Source of the DNA: Pseudomonas batumici
Lineage (GTDB): Bacteria; Pseudomonadota; Gammaproteobacteria; Pseudomonadales; Pseudomonadaceae
Reading direction: 5' to 3'
DNA: 64,000 bases
Assembly (NCBI RefSeq): GCF_000820515.1
Contig: NZ_JXDG01000003.1
Span: 124,001-188,000 of the forward strand
Shown here: positions 51,244-59,740 of the stretch, piece after piece
Layout: each line of letters begins with the position of its first letter
How positions within the stretch are numbered: the stretch's first letter is position 1
Translations under genes and position numbers: made by a program
Notes under the pieces: generated by a model
Seen by the model: only the letters and a program-made list of their open reading frames with translations
Database searches by the model: none
What the model was told of the DNA's origin: nothing

Positions 51244-51599
51244 TATTTACGGCCCTCGGCGGCGTGGCTGACCTCGTCGGTGCGTGCCGCCATGATGAAA
51301 TCGTTACGGTGCAGGCCCTTGATCGAATGGCTCCACCAGGTCACGGTGACTTTGCCCCATTCGGTCAGCAGGCCCGGGTGATGGCCTTCGGCTTCGGAAA
51401 TTTCACCGACGGCGTTGGTGAAGGCCAGGGCGAACTTGAAGTTCTTGAACAGGAAGACCTTCTCCAGTTGCATGATGCCGTCACGCACTTCGATGTTCCA
51501 GTCCGGAATCTGTTTGATCAGCACCGGCAGTTCTTCGTCGCTGACCTGGGGGGCATCGGCGCGGCAGGCTTCGCAGTGGGCTTGGTTCAAGGTGTTCAT
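51243..51599 (-). CDS. phhB: Pterin-4a-carbinolamine dehydratase PhhB
   Basis: A 118-residue PCD/DCoH protein. The catalytic histidines lie in [32 protein letters not shown]. It regenerates the tetrahydrobiopterin-type cofactor of phenylalanine hydroxylase. ATG at 51599 ([17 protein letters not shown]) is the family start. It overlaps phhC by one base and follows phhA by ~100 bases. Confidence 0.96.
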   Translation of the reverse strand: MNTLNQAHCEACRADAPQVSDEELPVLIKQIPDWNIEVRDGIMQLEKVFLFKNFKFALAFTNAVGEISEAEGHHPGLLTEWGKVTVTWWSHSIKGLHRNDFIMAARTDEVSHAAEGRK

Positions 51600-51700
51600 G
51601 GTGGATTCCTGAAATCGTTTTTTATTCAAGGACGCCGTTCGAATACGCTATTCGAAAACGTCGGTTCGAGAAAGACGCACGTAGCCCGCAAAGTCGCGGA

Positions 51701-52486
51701 TCAGGCGGCCTTGGGTGGGAATTTCGGGGCGTGCAGACCCAGCTGCCGGCCGCGCTCGACCAGGGCCATGATGTCTTCGTGGGCCAGGTCGAACAAGCGC
51801 TTGAGGTCCGGCAGGACGAAGTACAGTGGCTGCAGGATGTCGATGCGATAAGGCGTGCGCATGGCTTCCAGCGGATCGAAGGCCTGGTGCTCGGGTTCGC
51901 CGGACAGGCTGTACACGGTTTCCTTCGGCGAGGAGAGAATGCCGCCGCCGTAGATGCGCCGACCTTGCGGGGTGTCCACCAGGCCAAACTCGATGGTCAT
52001 CCAGTACAGCCGCGCCAGGTACACCCGTTGTTCCTTGCTGGCTTGCAGGCCGAGCTTGCCGTAGGTGTGGGTGAATTCGGCGAACCAGGGGTTGGTCAGC
52101 AGCGGACAGTGGCCAAAAATCTCGTGGAAAATGTCCGGTTCTTGCAGGTAGTCGAGTTCTTCTTCGGTGCGAATGAAGGTTGCCACCGGAAACTGCTTGT
52201 TGGCGAGCAACTCGAAAAAGGTCTGGAACGGAATCAGTGCCGGCACCCGGGCGACTTGCCAGCCGGTGGTGGCGCCAAGGACCCGGTTGATCTCGCCGAG
52301 TTGCGGAATCCGGTCGTGGGGCAGGGCCAGTTTTTCAATGCCGTCCAGGTATTCCTGGCACGCACGGCCCTCGATCACTTTCAGTTGACGAGTGATCAGG
52401 GTATTCCACACGGCATGCTCGGCGGCCGGGTAGTCGATAAACCCTTGCGCATCGGGCTCGCGAGCCACGTACTGCGTCTGCTTCAT
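51701..52486 (-). CDS. phhA: Phenylalanine-4-hydroxylase PhhA
   Basis: A 261-residue iron- and pterin-dependent monooxygenase that converts phenylalanine to tyrosine. The 2-His-1-Glu iron site is visible as HEIFGHCPLLTNPWFAEF (two His) and ARLYWMTIEFGLV (Glu). Single catalytic domain, no regulatory ACT domain, as expected for bacterial PhhA. First gene of phhABC; a TyrR/PhhR-type box lies 120 bases upstream. Confidence 0.97.
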   Translation of the reverse strand: MKQTQYVAREPDAQGFIDYPAAEHAVWNTLITRQLKVIEGRACQEYLDGIEKLALPHDRIPQLGEINRVLGATTGWQVARVPALIPFQTFFELLANKQFPVATFIRTEEELDYLQEPDIFHEIFGHCPLLTNPWFAEFTHTYGKLGLQASKEQRVYLARLYWMTIEFGLVDTPQGRRIYGGGILSSPKETVYSLSGEPEHQAFDPLEAMRTPYRIDILQPLYFVLPDLKRLFDLAHEDIMALVERGRQLGLHAPKFPPKAA

Positions 52487-52605
52487 ACAGCTCTCCTGCT
52501 AGGGGATTCGTTCTTGTTATGTGCAGCGATGAGCCTAGTGTTAACCCGTTGAGGGCTCGTGTGCATCCGGGGCGAGGCGCTGAAGGGCGGGGTGAAGGGT
52601 CTCAT

Positions 52606-52627
52606 TTCGTAAAGAAAACGTTACGAA
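52606..52627. promoter_or_regulatory. TyrR/PhhR-type operator between phhA and phhR
   Basis: TTCGTAA (52606-52612) and its exact complement TTACGAA (52621-52627) separated by eight bases. It fits the TyrR/PhhR box TGTAA-N8-TTACA, except for C instead of T and G instead of A at the flanks. It lies 120 bases upstream of phhA and 147 bases upstream of phhR in the 287-base divergent region. Confidence 0.65.
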
Positions 52628-52773
52628 CTGCCTTTCTGGTGATGTATAAGGCGTTTTGACGTGGCGATCAGGCGGGTTTGTGTCACATAATCTTGACGAC
52701 TAACTGCAGCGTACTGAAAAAAGTACCCGCTCCGCAGGGACCGGTATGTCCCGGCCATCTTTCGAGCCTTTCC

Positions 52774-54330
52774 ATGCGTATCAAAGTGCATTGCCAGAAC
52801 CGCATCGGCATTCTTCGCGACATTCTCAACCTGCTGGTGGACTACGGCATCAACGTCGCCCGTGGCGAGGTCGGCGGCGACCAGGGCAACGCCATCTACT
52901 TGCATTGCCCGAATCTGATCAATCTGCAATTCCAGGCCCTGCGTCCGAAGTTCGAAACCATTGCCGGGGTCTTTGGCGTCAAGCGCGTCGGCCTGATGCC
53001 CAGCGAGCGTCGGCATATGGAACTCAACGCCCTGCTCGGGGCGCTGGAGTTTCCGGTGCTGTCCATCGACATGGGCGGCTCGATTGTCGCGGCCAACCGG
53101 GCGGCGGCGCAGTTGCTGGGGGTCAGGGTCGACGAGGTGCCGGGCCTCCCGTTGTCGCGCTATGCGCCGGATTTCGACCTGCCGGAGTTGGTGCGCGCCA
53201 ACCAGTCGCGGATCAACGGCCTGCGGGTGAAGATCAAGGGTGACGTTTTCCTGGCGGATATTGCCCCGCTGCAGTCGGAGCACGATGACAGCGAGGCCAT
53301 GGCCGGCGCGGTGCTGACCTTGCACCGTGCCGACCAGGTCGGCGAGCGTATCTACAACGTGCGCAAGCAGGAGCTGCGCGGTTTCGACAGTATTTTCCAG
53401 AGCTCGAAAGTCATGGCGGCGGTGGTGCGCGAGGCCCGGCGCATGGCACCACTGGATGCGCCGTTGCTGATCGAGGGCGAAACCGGGACCGGCAAGGAGT
53501 TGCTGGCCCGGGCCTGTCACCTGGCCAGTCCGCGCGGGCAGGCACCGTTGATGGCGCTCAACTGCGCCGGCTTGCCGGAGTCCATGGCCGAGACCGAGCT
53601 GTTCGGTTACGGTCCCGGCGCGTTCGAGGGCGCGCGGGCCGAGGGCAAGCTCGGGCTGCTGGAGCTGACGGCTGGCGGCACCTTGTTCCTGGACGGGGTG
53701 GGGGAGATGAGCCCGCGCTTGCAGGTCAAGTTATTGCGTTTTCTGCAGGACGGCGGTTTTCGTCGGGTTGGCAGCGACGAGGAGGTGTACCTGGATGTGC
53801 GGGTGATCTGCGCGACCCAGGTCGACCTGTCGGAGTTGTGCTCGCGGGGCGAGTTTCGCCAGGACCTCTATCACCGCCTCAACGTGTTGTCCCTGCATAT
53901 TCCGCCCCTGCGCGAGTGCCTGGACGGGTTGACACCCTTGGTGGAGCATTTTCTCGACCAGGCCAGTCGGCAGATCGGCTGCCCCTTGCCGAAGCTGGCG
54001 CCGGCGGCGCTGGATCGTCTCGCACACTACCACTGGCCGGGCAATGTCCGGCAATTGGAGAACGTGCTGTTCCAGGCGGTTTCCCTGTGTGAGGGCGGGG
54101 TGGTCAAGGCCGAGCATATCCGCTTGCCGGACTATGGCGTGCGCCAGCCCCTTGGGGAATTTTCCCTGGAGGGCGGGTTGGACGAGATTGTCGGTCGGTT
54201 CGAGCGGGCGGTGCTGGAGCGCCTGTATTCGGAGCACCCGAGCAGTCGCTCGCTGGGCAAGCGACTGGGGGTTTCCCATACCACTATTGCCAACAAGCTG
54301 AAGGCGTATGACCTGGGTAAGGGAGAGTAG
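52774..54330 (+). CDS. phhR: PhhR, TyrR-family regulator of aromatic amino acid catabolism
   Basis: A 518-residue bacterial enhancer-binding-type regulator. The N-terminal ACT domain (MRIKVHCQNRIGILRDILNLLVDYGINVARGEVGG) is followed by a PAS domain (~80-190), an AAA+ domain with Walker A EGETGTGKELLARA and a TyrR-type HTH (GKRLGVSHTTIANKLKAY). The sigma-54 contact loop GAFTGA is GAFEGA here, as in TyrR-like proteins that act without that loop's usual chemistry. ATG at 52774 matches the family start. It is divergent from phhABC, which it activates in pseudomonads. Confidence 0.95.
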   Translation: MRIKVHCQNRIGILRDILNLLVDYGINVARGEVGGDQGNAIYLHCPNLINLQFQALRPKFETIAGVFGVKRVGLMPSERRHMELNALLGALEFPVLSIDMGGSIVAANRAAAQLLGVRVDEVPGLPLSRYAPDFDLPELVRANQSRINGLRVKIKGDVFLADIAPLQSEHDDSEAMAGAVLTLHRADQVGERIYNVRKQELRGFDSIFQSSKVMAAVVREARRMAPLDAPLLIEGETGTGKELLARACHLASPRGQAPLMALNCAGLPESMAETELFGYGPGAFEGARAEGKLGLLELTAGGTLFLDGVGEMSPRLQVKLLRFLQDGGFRRVGSDEEVYLDVRVICATQVDLSELCSRGEFRQDLYHRLNVLSLHIPPLRECLDGLTPLVEHFLDQASRQIGCPLPKLAPAALDRLAHYHWPGNVRQLENVLFQAVSLCEGGVVKAEHIRLPDYGVRQPLGEFSLEGGLDEIVGRFERAVLERLYSEHPSSRSLGKRLGVSHTTIANKLKAYDLGKGE

Positions 54331-54342
54331 GCATGAATCGTC

Positions 54343-54373
54343 GAAAACAACGCCTGCGCCAGGCGTTGTTTTC
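54343..54373. terminator. Bidirectional terminator after phhR
   Basis: Perfect 14-bp stem GAAAACAACGCCTG (54343-54356) with its complement (54360-54373), loop CGC. A-rich and T-rich arms serve both strands. It lies between convergent phhR and the methyltransferase gene. Confidence 0.85.
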
Positions 54374-54382
54374 AGGGGTGCA

Positions 54383-55105
54383 TCAGATGTGGAAGTAACC
54401 CACGCAGGAATCGAACGGCAGGCGCTTGAGCTCGATCTTGTTCATGTCGAACACTTCGCGCAGGGCCTTGGTTTCGCCCGGGAAGTTGCGATAGGCAACC
54501 TCGTCGAGGACCACGATGGCGCCTTTCGGCATGTACGGCAGGAAGGTTTCCAGGGCGACCTTGGTCGGCTCGTAGAGGTCGGTGTCGAGGATCAGCATGG
54601 CCACCACCAGGTCCGGACGGGACTTGACGAACTCCGGCGCGGTCTTGCAGATGTCGCCCTTGACCAGCTCGCAACGCGGGATGCGGTTGACCGGACGCAG
54701 CAGGTCGTTGGCGTCGATCATGTCCTGGATCAGCGACTGGTCGGTGTCGGAGAACATGTCCTCGTTGATGTCGGCCGGATCTTCATCCTTGTTGATGCTG
54801 GTGAAACCTTCGAAGGTGTCGAAGCCGACGATCGAACGGTTGATGGCGTAGGGTTCGAGGATCATCGACAGGTGCATGTAGAGCATCAGCGAGTTGCCCT
54901 TGTACACACCGCATTCGATGATCGCGCCCGGCACATCCAGGACTTTCTTGAACAGCTCCATGCGCGACATGGCGGCCGTCACGTTGATACGGTTGGCGAA
55001 CACGAACGGTGCGTCGGCCACATACTCGGCATCGACCCGCTTGAGCACGCCGGCGCGGGTTTCGTTGTATTGGGCCTCGGCAGGCGTAATGCGGCGCTTG
55101 GTCAT
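54383..55105 (-). CDS. TylF/MycF-type class I methyltransferase
   Basis: A 240-residue SAM-dependent methyltransferase of the macrocin/TylF sugar O-methyltransferase group. The SAM-binding motif is AIIECGVYKGNSLMLYMHL, followed by SIVGFDTFEGFTSI, and the metal/active segment is MLILDTDLYEPTKVALETFLPYMPKGAIVVLDE. Such enzymes usually methylate a sugar hydroxyl. Its ATG overlaps the stop of the oxygenase gene (ATGA). The operon abuts flgF, so flagellin-glycan modification is a reasonable guess, without direct proof. Confidence 0.85.
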   Translation of the reverse strand: MTKRRITPAEAQYNETRAGVLKRVDAEYVADAPFVFANRINVTAAMSRMELFKKVLDVPGAIIECGVYKGNSLMLYMHLSMILEPYAINRSIVGFDTFEGFTSINKDEDPADINEDMFSDTDQSLIQDMIDANDLLRPVNRIPRCELVKGDICKTAPEFVKSRPDLVVAMLILDTDLYEPTKVALETFLPYMPKGAIVVLDEVAYRNFPGETKALREVFDMNKIELKRLPFDSCVGYFHI

Positions 55106-55968
55106 TGATAGATTCCTTGGAAATTCGAGAAGTCGTGGGCGTGGAAGTAGTCTTTGAAGCCGGCCCCGACATCCGGGCAGGCGCTGTCGACGTTGGGGGC
55201 GCCGCGTTTGTGTTGCAGGTCGTCCAGGTGCATCAGGCGGAAGTCCACGCTGAAGCGGGTCTGTTCGGTGTAGTTCGGCACGGTGCCATGCAAATGTGAA
55301 CCGGAGAAGATCAGCATCTCGCCGGTGTTGCCGGCAATGCGGATTTCCGACGAGGTGTCGATGTCGGCCAGGGGCACCGGGTGCACGCGCGTTTCTTCGG
55401 TCAGGTTGTCCTTGGCCTTGTGTCGCTGGTTGTTGACCCAGTCGTTCAGGCTCCAGTCCTTCGAAGTGTTGAGCAGCGGTTTTTCGAAGTAGCCGGGATT
55501 GATCATCATGGTCTGGTCCGGCGCGATGGTGTAGACCGGCATCCAGGTATTGATCTGGCAATCCACGCCGCCGTACCAGGTATCGCGATGCGGCTTGTAG
55601 GCGTAGCTGACGCCGGCGTGCAGGTAGTTGTAGTTGGGTACGACACGCAGGCGCGGGACGTCGAAGATGTAGTCGCGCGGGTCGATACCGATCTCGCGGA
55701 TGAACGCCTGGATCAGGTCCTTGACGCGTTGGCTGTTGGTGAACTGGCCCTTGAGGCGGGTGACCCGGCTGACGAACTCTTCGACCGGCATCATCTTGTG
55801 CAGGGACTGGTGATCGGTTTCACCGTCGAAGGCCAGGGTGATGCTTTCTCTGGCAAAGTCACAGAGCTTCTTGGCGGTCGCCAACTGGGTGTCCAGGAAG
55901 ATGGCGCCTGAATAGATGGCTTCCTTGAAGTCAGCTTTTTTCTGGAGCTGGTTGATGTACAGGTTCAC
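55102..55968 (-). CDS. 2OG-Fe(II)/PhyH-like dioxygenase
   Basis: A 288-residue protein with a non-haem iron facial triad: H127-R-D129 (YKPHRDTWYGG) and a distal His at 225/227 (FSGSHLHGTV), followed by R238 for 2-oxoglutarate. The substrate is unknown. It starts at GTG 55968 with GGAGG six bases upstream; the longer frame to 56067 lacks a ribosome site. It overlaps the methyltransferase gene by four bases, so both are coupled. The pair is divergent from flgF. Confidence 0.8.
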   Translation of the reverse strand: MNLYINQLQKKADFKEAIYSGAIFLDTQLATAKKLCDFARESITLAFDGETDHQSLHKMMPVEEFVSRVTRLKGQFTNSQRVKDLIQAFIREIGIDPRDYIFDVPRLRVVPNYNYLHAGVSYAYKPHRDTWYGGVDCQINTWMPVYTIAPDQTMMINPGYFEKPLLNTSKDWSLNDWVNNQRHKAKDNLTEETRVHPVPLADIDTSSEIRIAGNTGEMLIFSGSHLHGTVPNYTEQTRFSVDFRLMHLDDLQHKRGAPNVDSACPDVGAGFKDYFHAHDFSNFQGIYQ

Positions 55969-56303
55969 GCGAGCCCTCCTGAATACTGTGGCTAGTTCTG
56001 GGTGTCGGCAGCCCCAGGGCAAACTTAAAGTCGGTCGCCGTATGACGGGTTGGCTTGCAAGGTCCATTCCAGGGTGGTTTCTCTGGCGCCCGTGTCACGG
56101 GGGGAGGAGACCGATGCTTGCCGCCAGCGGCATAACCGCGCCGTTTTTTCGTCTGCCCTCAAGGCCTTGAAAACCCGCGAAATGTACGCAACCCCCCGGT
56201 CCATGGGCTTGTCTTGCGTCAAAAAACAAGTTGGTTCGGAAATTGCTTGCGCCTCTCGCCGTACAGCGGTGGCGGCAAACGTCCGTCAGGAAGAGGAAAG
56301 ACT
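55969..56303. other. Divergent region between oxygenase operon and flgF
   Basis: A 335-base region. It contains the sigma-54 promoter of flgF (56231-56247) and must also contain the promoter of the minus-strand oxygenase-methyltransferase operon, which I could not place. No gene supported. Confidence 0.6.
56231..56247 (+). promoter_or_regulatory. Sigma-54 promoter of the flgF operon
   Basis: TTGGTTCGGAAATTGCT compared with the consensus YTGGCACG-N4-TTGCW. The invariant GG and GC are ten bases apart, and only two consensus bases differ (TT for CA). It lies 57 bases before the flgF start and fits RpoN/FleR control of flg genes in Pseudomonas. Confidence 0.75.
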
Positions 56304-57044
56304 GTGGACAAGTACCTTTACGTGGCAATGACCGGTGCCAGCCAGAATGCCCTGGCGCAAAAGGCCCATGCCAACAATCTGGCGAACCTCTCGACCAACG
56401 GTTTTCAGCGCGACCTGGAACAGGCCCGTTCGATGCCGGTGTTCGGCGACAGCTTTCCGGCGCGGGCCTTTGCCATGAGCGAACGCCCGGGCACCGATTT
56501 CGCGCCGGGCCCCATGGTTCAGACCGGTCGTGATCTGGACGTGGCGGTGTCCGGCGATGGTTGGGTCGCCGTGCAGACGCCTGACGGCAGTGAAGGTTAC
56601 GTGCGCACCGCGAGCATGAATATTGACGCCCTGGGGGTGCTGCGCGCCGGCAACGGCATGCCGGTCATGGGCAACTCCGGGCCTATCGCCGTGCCGCCCC
56701 AGTCGCAGATCGAAGTGGGCGAGGACGGGACCATCAGCATTCGTGCCATGGGCGAAGGGCCGCGAGTGGTGGCGGAGGTCGACCGCATCAAGCTGGTCAA
56801 CCCGGACCTCAAGAACATGACCAAGGGCCCGGATTCGGTGATTCATACCAAAGACGGCAAGCCGGCGTCTGTCGACGGCAACGTCAAGGTGGTATCGGGC
56901 TTTCTTGAAGGCAGCAACGTCAATGCCGTCGAGGAAATGACCTCGGTGCTGGCCCTGTCCAAACAGTTCGAATTGCACATCAAGATGATGACCACCGCCA
57001 AAGACGATGACCAGGCGATGGCTCGGGTCTTGCAGAACAGCTAA
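56304..57044 (+). CDS. flgF: Flagellar proximal rod protein FlgF
   Basis: A 246-residue rod protein. The N-terminal motif (MTGASQNALAQKAHANNLANLSTNGFQRDL) and the C-terminal GFLEGSNVNAVEEMTSVLALSKQFELHIKMM are typical axial-structure coiled-coil elements. GTG start at 56304 with GAGGAAAG upstream; the frame continues upstream without support. First gene of flgFGHIJKL. Confidence 0.95.
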   Translation: MDKYLYVAMTGASQNALAQKAHANNLANLSTNGFQRDLEQARSMPVFGDSFPARAFAMSERPGTDFAPGPMVQTGRDLDVAVSGDGWVAVQTPDGSEGYVRTASMNIDALGVLRAGNGMPVMGNSGPIAVPPQSQIEVGEDGTISIRAMGEGPRVVAEVDRIKLVNPDLKNMTKGPDSVIHTKDGKPASVDGNVKVVSGFLEGSNVNAVEEMTSVLALSKQFELHIKMMTTAKDDDQAMARVLQNS

Positions 57045-57090
57045 TCACCAGAACGTGGCGCCGTAAAACAGGCGCGCGAAGGAGAACAGA

Positions 57091-57876
57091 ATGCTTCCGG
57101 CTCTATGGGTTGCAAAAACAGGTTTGGCGGCACAGGACACCAACCTGACGACGATTTCCAACAACCTGGCCAACGTCTCGACCACCGGCTTCAAACGTGA
57201 TCGCGCCGAGTTCCAGGACCTGCTGTACCAGATCAAGCGTCAGCCGGGTGCTCAGTCGACCCAGGACAGCGAATTGCCGTCGGGCCTGCAGTTGGGTACT
57301 GGTGTGCGGATCGTCGGCACCCAGAAGAACTTCACTGCCGGTAGCCTGCAAACCACCGACCAGCCGCTGGACATGGCCGTCAACGGCCGGGGTTTCTTCC
57401 AGATCCTGCAACCGGACGGCACCACGGCCTACACCCGTGACGGTACCTTCCACCTGAGCAACACCGGCCAGATCGTTACCGCCAGCGGTTTCGCCCTGCA
57501 GCCGGCGATCACCATTCCAAACAACGCCCAGACCTTCACCGTCGGCAAGGACGGTACGGTCTCGATCACCGTCGCCGGCAGCCCGACTTCGCAAGTGCTC
57601 GGCAACATCCAGACCGCCGACTTCATCAACCCGGCCGGCCTGCAGGCCGTGGGCGGCAACCTGTTCCTGGAAACCGCCGCCAGCGGCGCGCCGCAGGTCG
57701 GCACACCGGGCCTCAACGGTTTCGGTACCACCGAGCAGAGCACCCTGGAAACCTCCAACGTCAGCACCGTGGAGGAGATGGTCAACATGATCACTACCCA
57801 GCGTGCCTACGAGATGAACTCCAAGGTGATTTCCACCGCCGACCAGATGCTCCAGTACGTCGCACAGAACCTGTAA
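57091..57876 (+). CDS. flgG: Flagellar distal rod protein FlgG
   Basis: A 261-residue distal rod protein with the conserved N-terminus (MLPALWVAKTGLAAQDTNLTTISNNLANVSTTGFKRDRAEFQDLLYQ) and C-terminus (TLETSNVSTVEEMVNMITTQRAYEMNSKVISTADQML). GGAG-type ribosome site nine bases upstream. It follows flgF by 46 bases. Confidence 0.98.
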   Translation: MLPALWVAKTGLAAQDTNLTTISNNLANVSTTGFKRDRAEFQDLLYQIKRQPGAQSTQDSELPSGLQLGTGVRIVGTQKNFTAGSLQTTDQPLDMAVNGRGFFQILQPDGTTAYTRDGTFHLSNTGQIVTASGFALQPAITIPNNAQTFTVGKDGTVSITVAGSPTSQVLGNIQTADFINPAGLQAVGGNLFLETAASGAPQVGTPGLNGFGTTEQSTLETSNVSTVEEMVNMITTQRAYEMNSKVISTADQMLQYVAQNL

Positions 57877-57931
57877 TCAAGTCTATGAGGCGGCCTGAAG
57901 GGCGCCTGCAACACCGTGAGGTAATAGGGTC

Positions 57932-58609
57932 ATGAATCGGTTGTTTCCCATGCTCGCGTTGAGCGCGATGGCACTGTTGGCCGGCTGTGTAAGCCCGCCG
58001 CCCAAGCCCGATGACCCGTATTACGCGCCGGTGTTGCCGCGCACCCCGTTGCCCGCGGCGGCGAACAACGGTTCGATCTACCAGGCCGGTTTCGAGCAGA
58101 ACCTGTATGGCGACCGCAAGGCTTTCCGGGTGGGCGACATCATCACCATTACCCTGAACGAAGCCACCCAGGCCAGCAAGAACGCCAACTCCGACCTGTC
58201 GAAGAAGGATGCCAACAACTTTGGCCTGACCTCGCTCTTCGGCTCTCCGGTGACCAGCGGCAACGTGAACCTGGGTATCGGTTATGGCGGTACCAAGACC
58301 ACTGACGGCTCGGCCAAGGCCGCGCAAAGCAACAGCCTGACCGGTTCGATCACCGTGACCGTGGCCGACGTGCTGCCCAACGGCATCATCGCCGTGCGTG
58401 GCGAGAAGTGGTTGACCCTCAACACCGGCAATGAGCTGGTGCGGATCGCCGGGCTGGTCCGGGCGGATGACATCGCCACCGACAACACCGTACCGTCCAC
58501 TCGCGTGGCCGATGCGCGCATCACCTACTCGGGTACCGGCTCCTTTGCCGATACGAGCCAGCCGGGTTGGCTCGACCGCTTCTTCCTCAGCCCGCTCTGG
58601 CCTTTCTAG
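57932..58609 (+). CDS. flgH: Flagellar L-ring protein FlgH
   Basis: A 225-residue outer-membrane lipoprotein of the L-ring. The signal peptide ends in a lipobox (LLAGC). Conserved segments include [25 protein letters not shown] and the terminal [37 protein letters not shown]. It forms the outer-membrane bushing with FlgI. Confidence 0.97.
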   Translation: MNRLFPMLALSAMALLAGCVSPPPKPDDPYYAPVLPRTPLPAAANNGSIYQAGFEQNLYGDRKAFRVGDIITITLNEATQASKNANSDLSKKDANNFGLTSLFGSPVTSGNVNLGIGYGGTKTTDGSAKAAQSNSLTGSITVTVADVLPNGIIAVRGEKWLTLNTGNELVRIAGLVRADDIATDNTVPSTRVADARITYSGTGSFADTSQPGWLDRFFLSPLWPF

Positions 58610-58620
58610 GTGCTATGACC

Positions 58621-59730
58621 ATGTTCAATCTCAAGCATCTGATGGCGGCCGTGTTGCTGATGTCCACGGCATTCGCTGCCCAGGCCGAGCGTTTGAAGGA
58701 CATCGCCACTATTTCCGGCGTGCGCTCCAACCAGCTGATTGGCTACGGCCTGGTGGTCGGCCTCAACGGTTCGGGTGACCAGACCACCCAGACACCGTTC
58801 ACCCTGCAGACCTTCAACAACATGCTGTCGCAGTTCGGCATCAAGGTGCCGGCCAACGCCGGTACCGTGCAGTTGAAGAACGTCGCGGCGGTGTCGATCA
58901 GCGCCGATCTGCCGGCGTTCGCCAAGCCGGGGCAGGTGGTGGATATCACCGTTTCGTCCATCGGTAACGCCAAGAGCCTGCGCGGCGGCACCCTGTTGAT
59001 GACGCCTCTCAAGGGGATTGACGGCAATGTCTACGCCATCGCCCAGGGCAACCTGGTGGTGGGCGGTTTCGATGCCTCGGGCGCGGACGGTTCGAAGATC
59101 ACCGTCAACGTTCCGTCGGCCGGTCGGATTCCCGGCGGGGCCTCGGTGGAGCGGGCGGTACCGAGCGGTTTCAACCAGGGCAACAGCCTGACCTTGAACC
59201 TCAACCGCTCCGACTTCACCACCGCCAAGCGGATCGTCGACAAGATCAACGACATGCTCGGCCCGGGCGTGGCCCAGGCCATCGATGGCGGTTCGATTCG
59301 CGTCACTGCGCCACTGGATCCGAGCCAGCGGGTCGACTACCTGTCGATCCTGGAAAACCTCGAGGTCGATCCGGGCCAGGCGGTGGCGAAAGTCATCATC
59401 AACTCGCGCACCGGCACCATCGTGATCGGCCAGAACGTCAAGGTGTCGCCGGCCGCGGTGACCCACGGCAGCCTGACCGTGACCATTACCGAGGATCCGA
59501 TCGTCAGCCAGCCGGGGCCGCTGTCCAACGGCACCACGGCGGTCGTGCCGCGTTCGCGGGTCAATGCCCAGCAGGAAGCCAAGCCGATGTTCAAGTTCGG
59601 CCCGGGGACCACCCTGGACGAGATCGTCCGTGCGGTGAACCAGGTGGGGGCGGCGCCGGGCGACTTGATGGCGATTCTCGAGGCCTTGAAACAGGCCGGC
59701 GCCTTGCAAGCCGAACTGATCGTGATTTGA
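58621..59730 (+). CDS. flgI: Flagellar P-ring protein FlgI
   Basis: A 369-residue periplasmic ring protein with an N-terminal signal peptide ([22 protein letters not shown]). It has [31 protein letters not shown] and the conserved C-terminus ([38 protein letters not shown]). ATG at 58621 is preferred by comparison with other Pseudomonas FlgI; ATG at 58615 adds two residues. It follows the flgH stop by 11 bases. Confidence 0.97.
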   Translation: MFNLKHLMAAVLLMSTAFAAQAERLKDIATISGVRSNQLIGYGLVVGLNGSGDQTTQTPFTLQTFNNMLSQFGIKVPANAGTVQLKNVAAVSISADLPAFAKPGQVVDITVSSIGNAKSLRGGTLLMTPLKGIDGNVYAIAQGNLVVGGFDASGADGSKITVNVPSAGRIPGGASVERAVPSGFNQGNSLTLNLNRSDFTTAKRIVDKINDMLGPGVAQAIDGGSIRVTAPLDPSQRVDYLSILENLEVDPGQAVAKVIINSRTGTIVIGQNVKVSPAAVTHGSLTVTITEDPIVSQPGPLSNGTTAVVPRSRVNAQQEAKPMFKFGPGTTLDEIVRAVNQVGAAPGDLMAILEALKQAGALQAELIVI

Positions 59731-59740
59731 GGTCGCCGAT

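Noticed and set aside
55106..55561. N-terminal extension of the methyltransferase frame
   Set aside because: Upstream of the ATG at 55105 the frame is a shadow of the oxygenase gene; the ATGA overlap defines the start.
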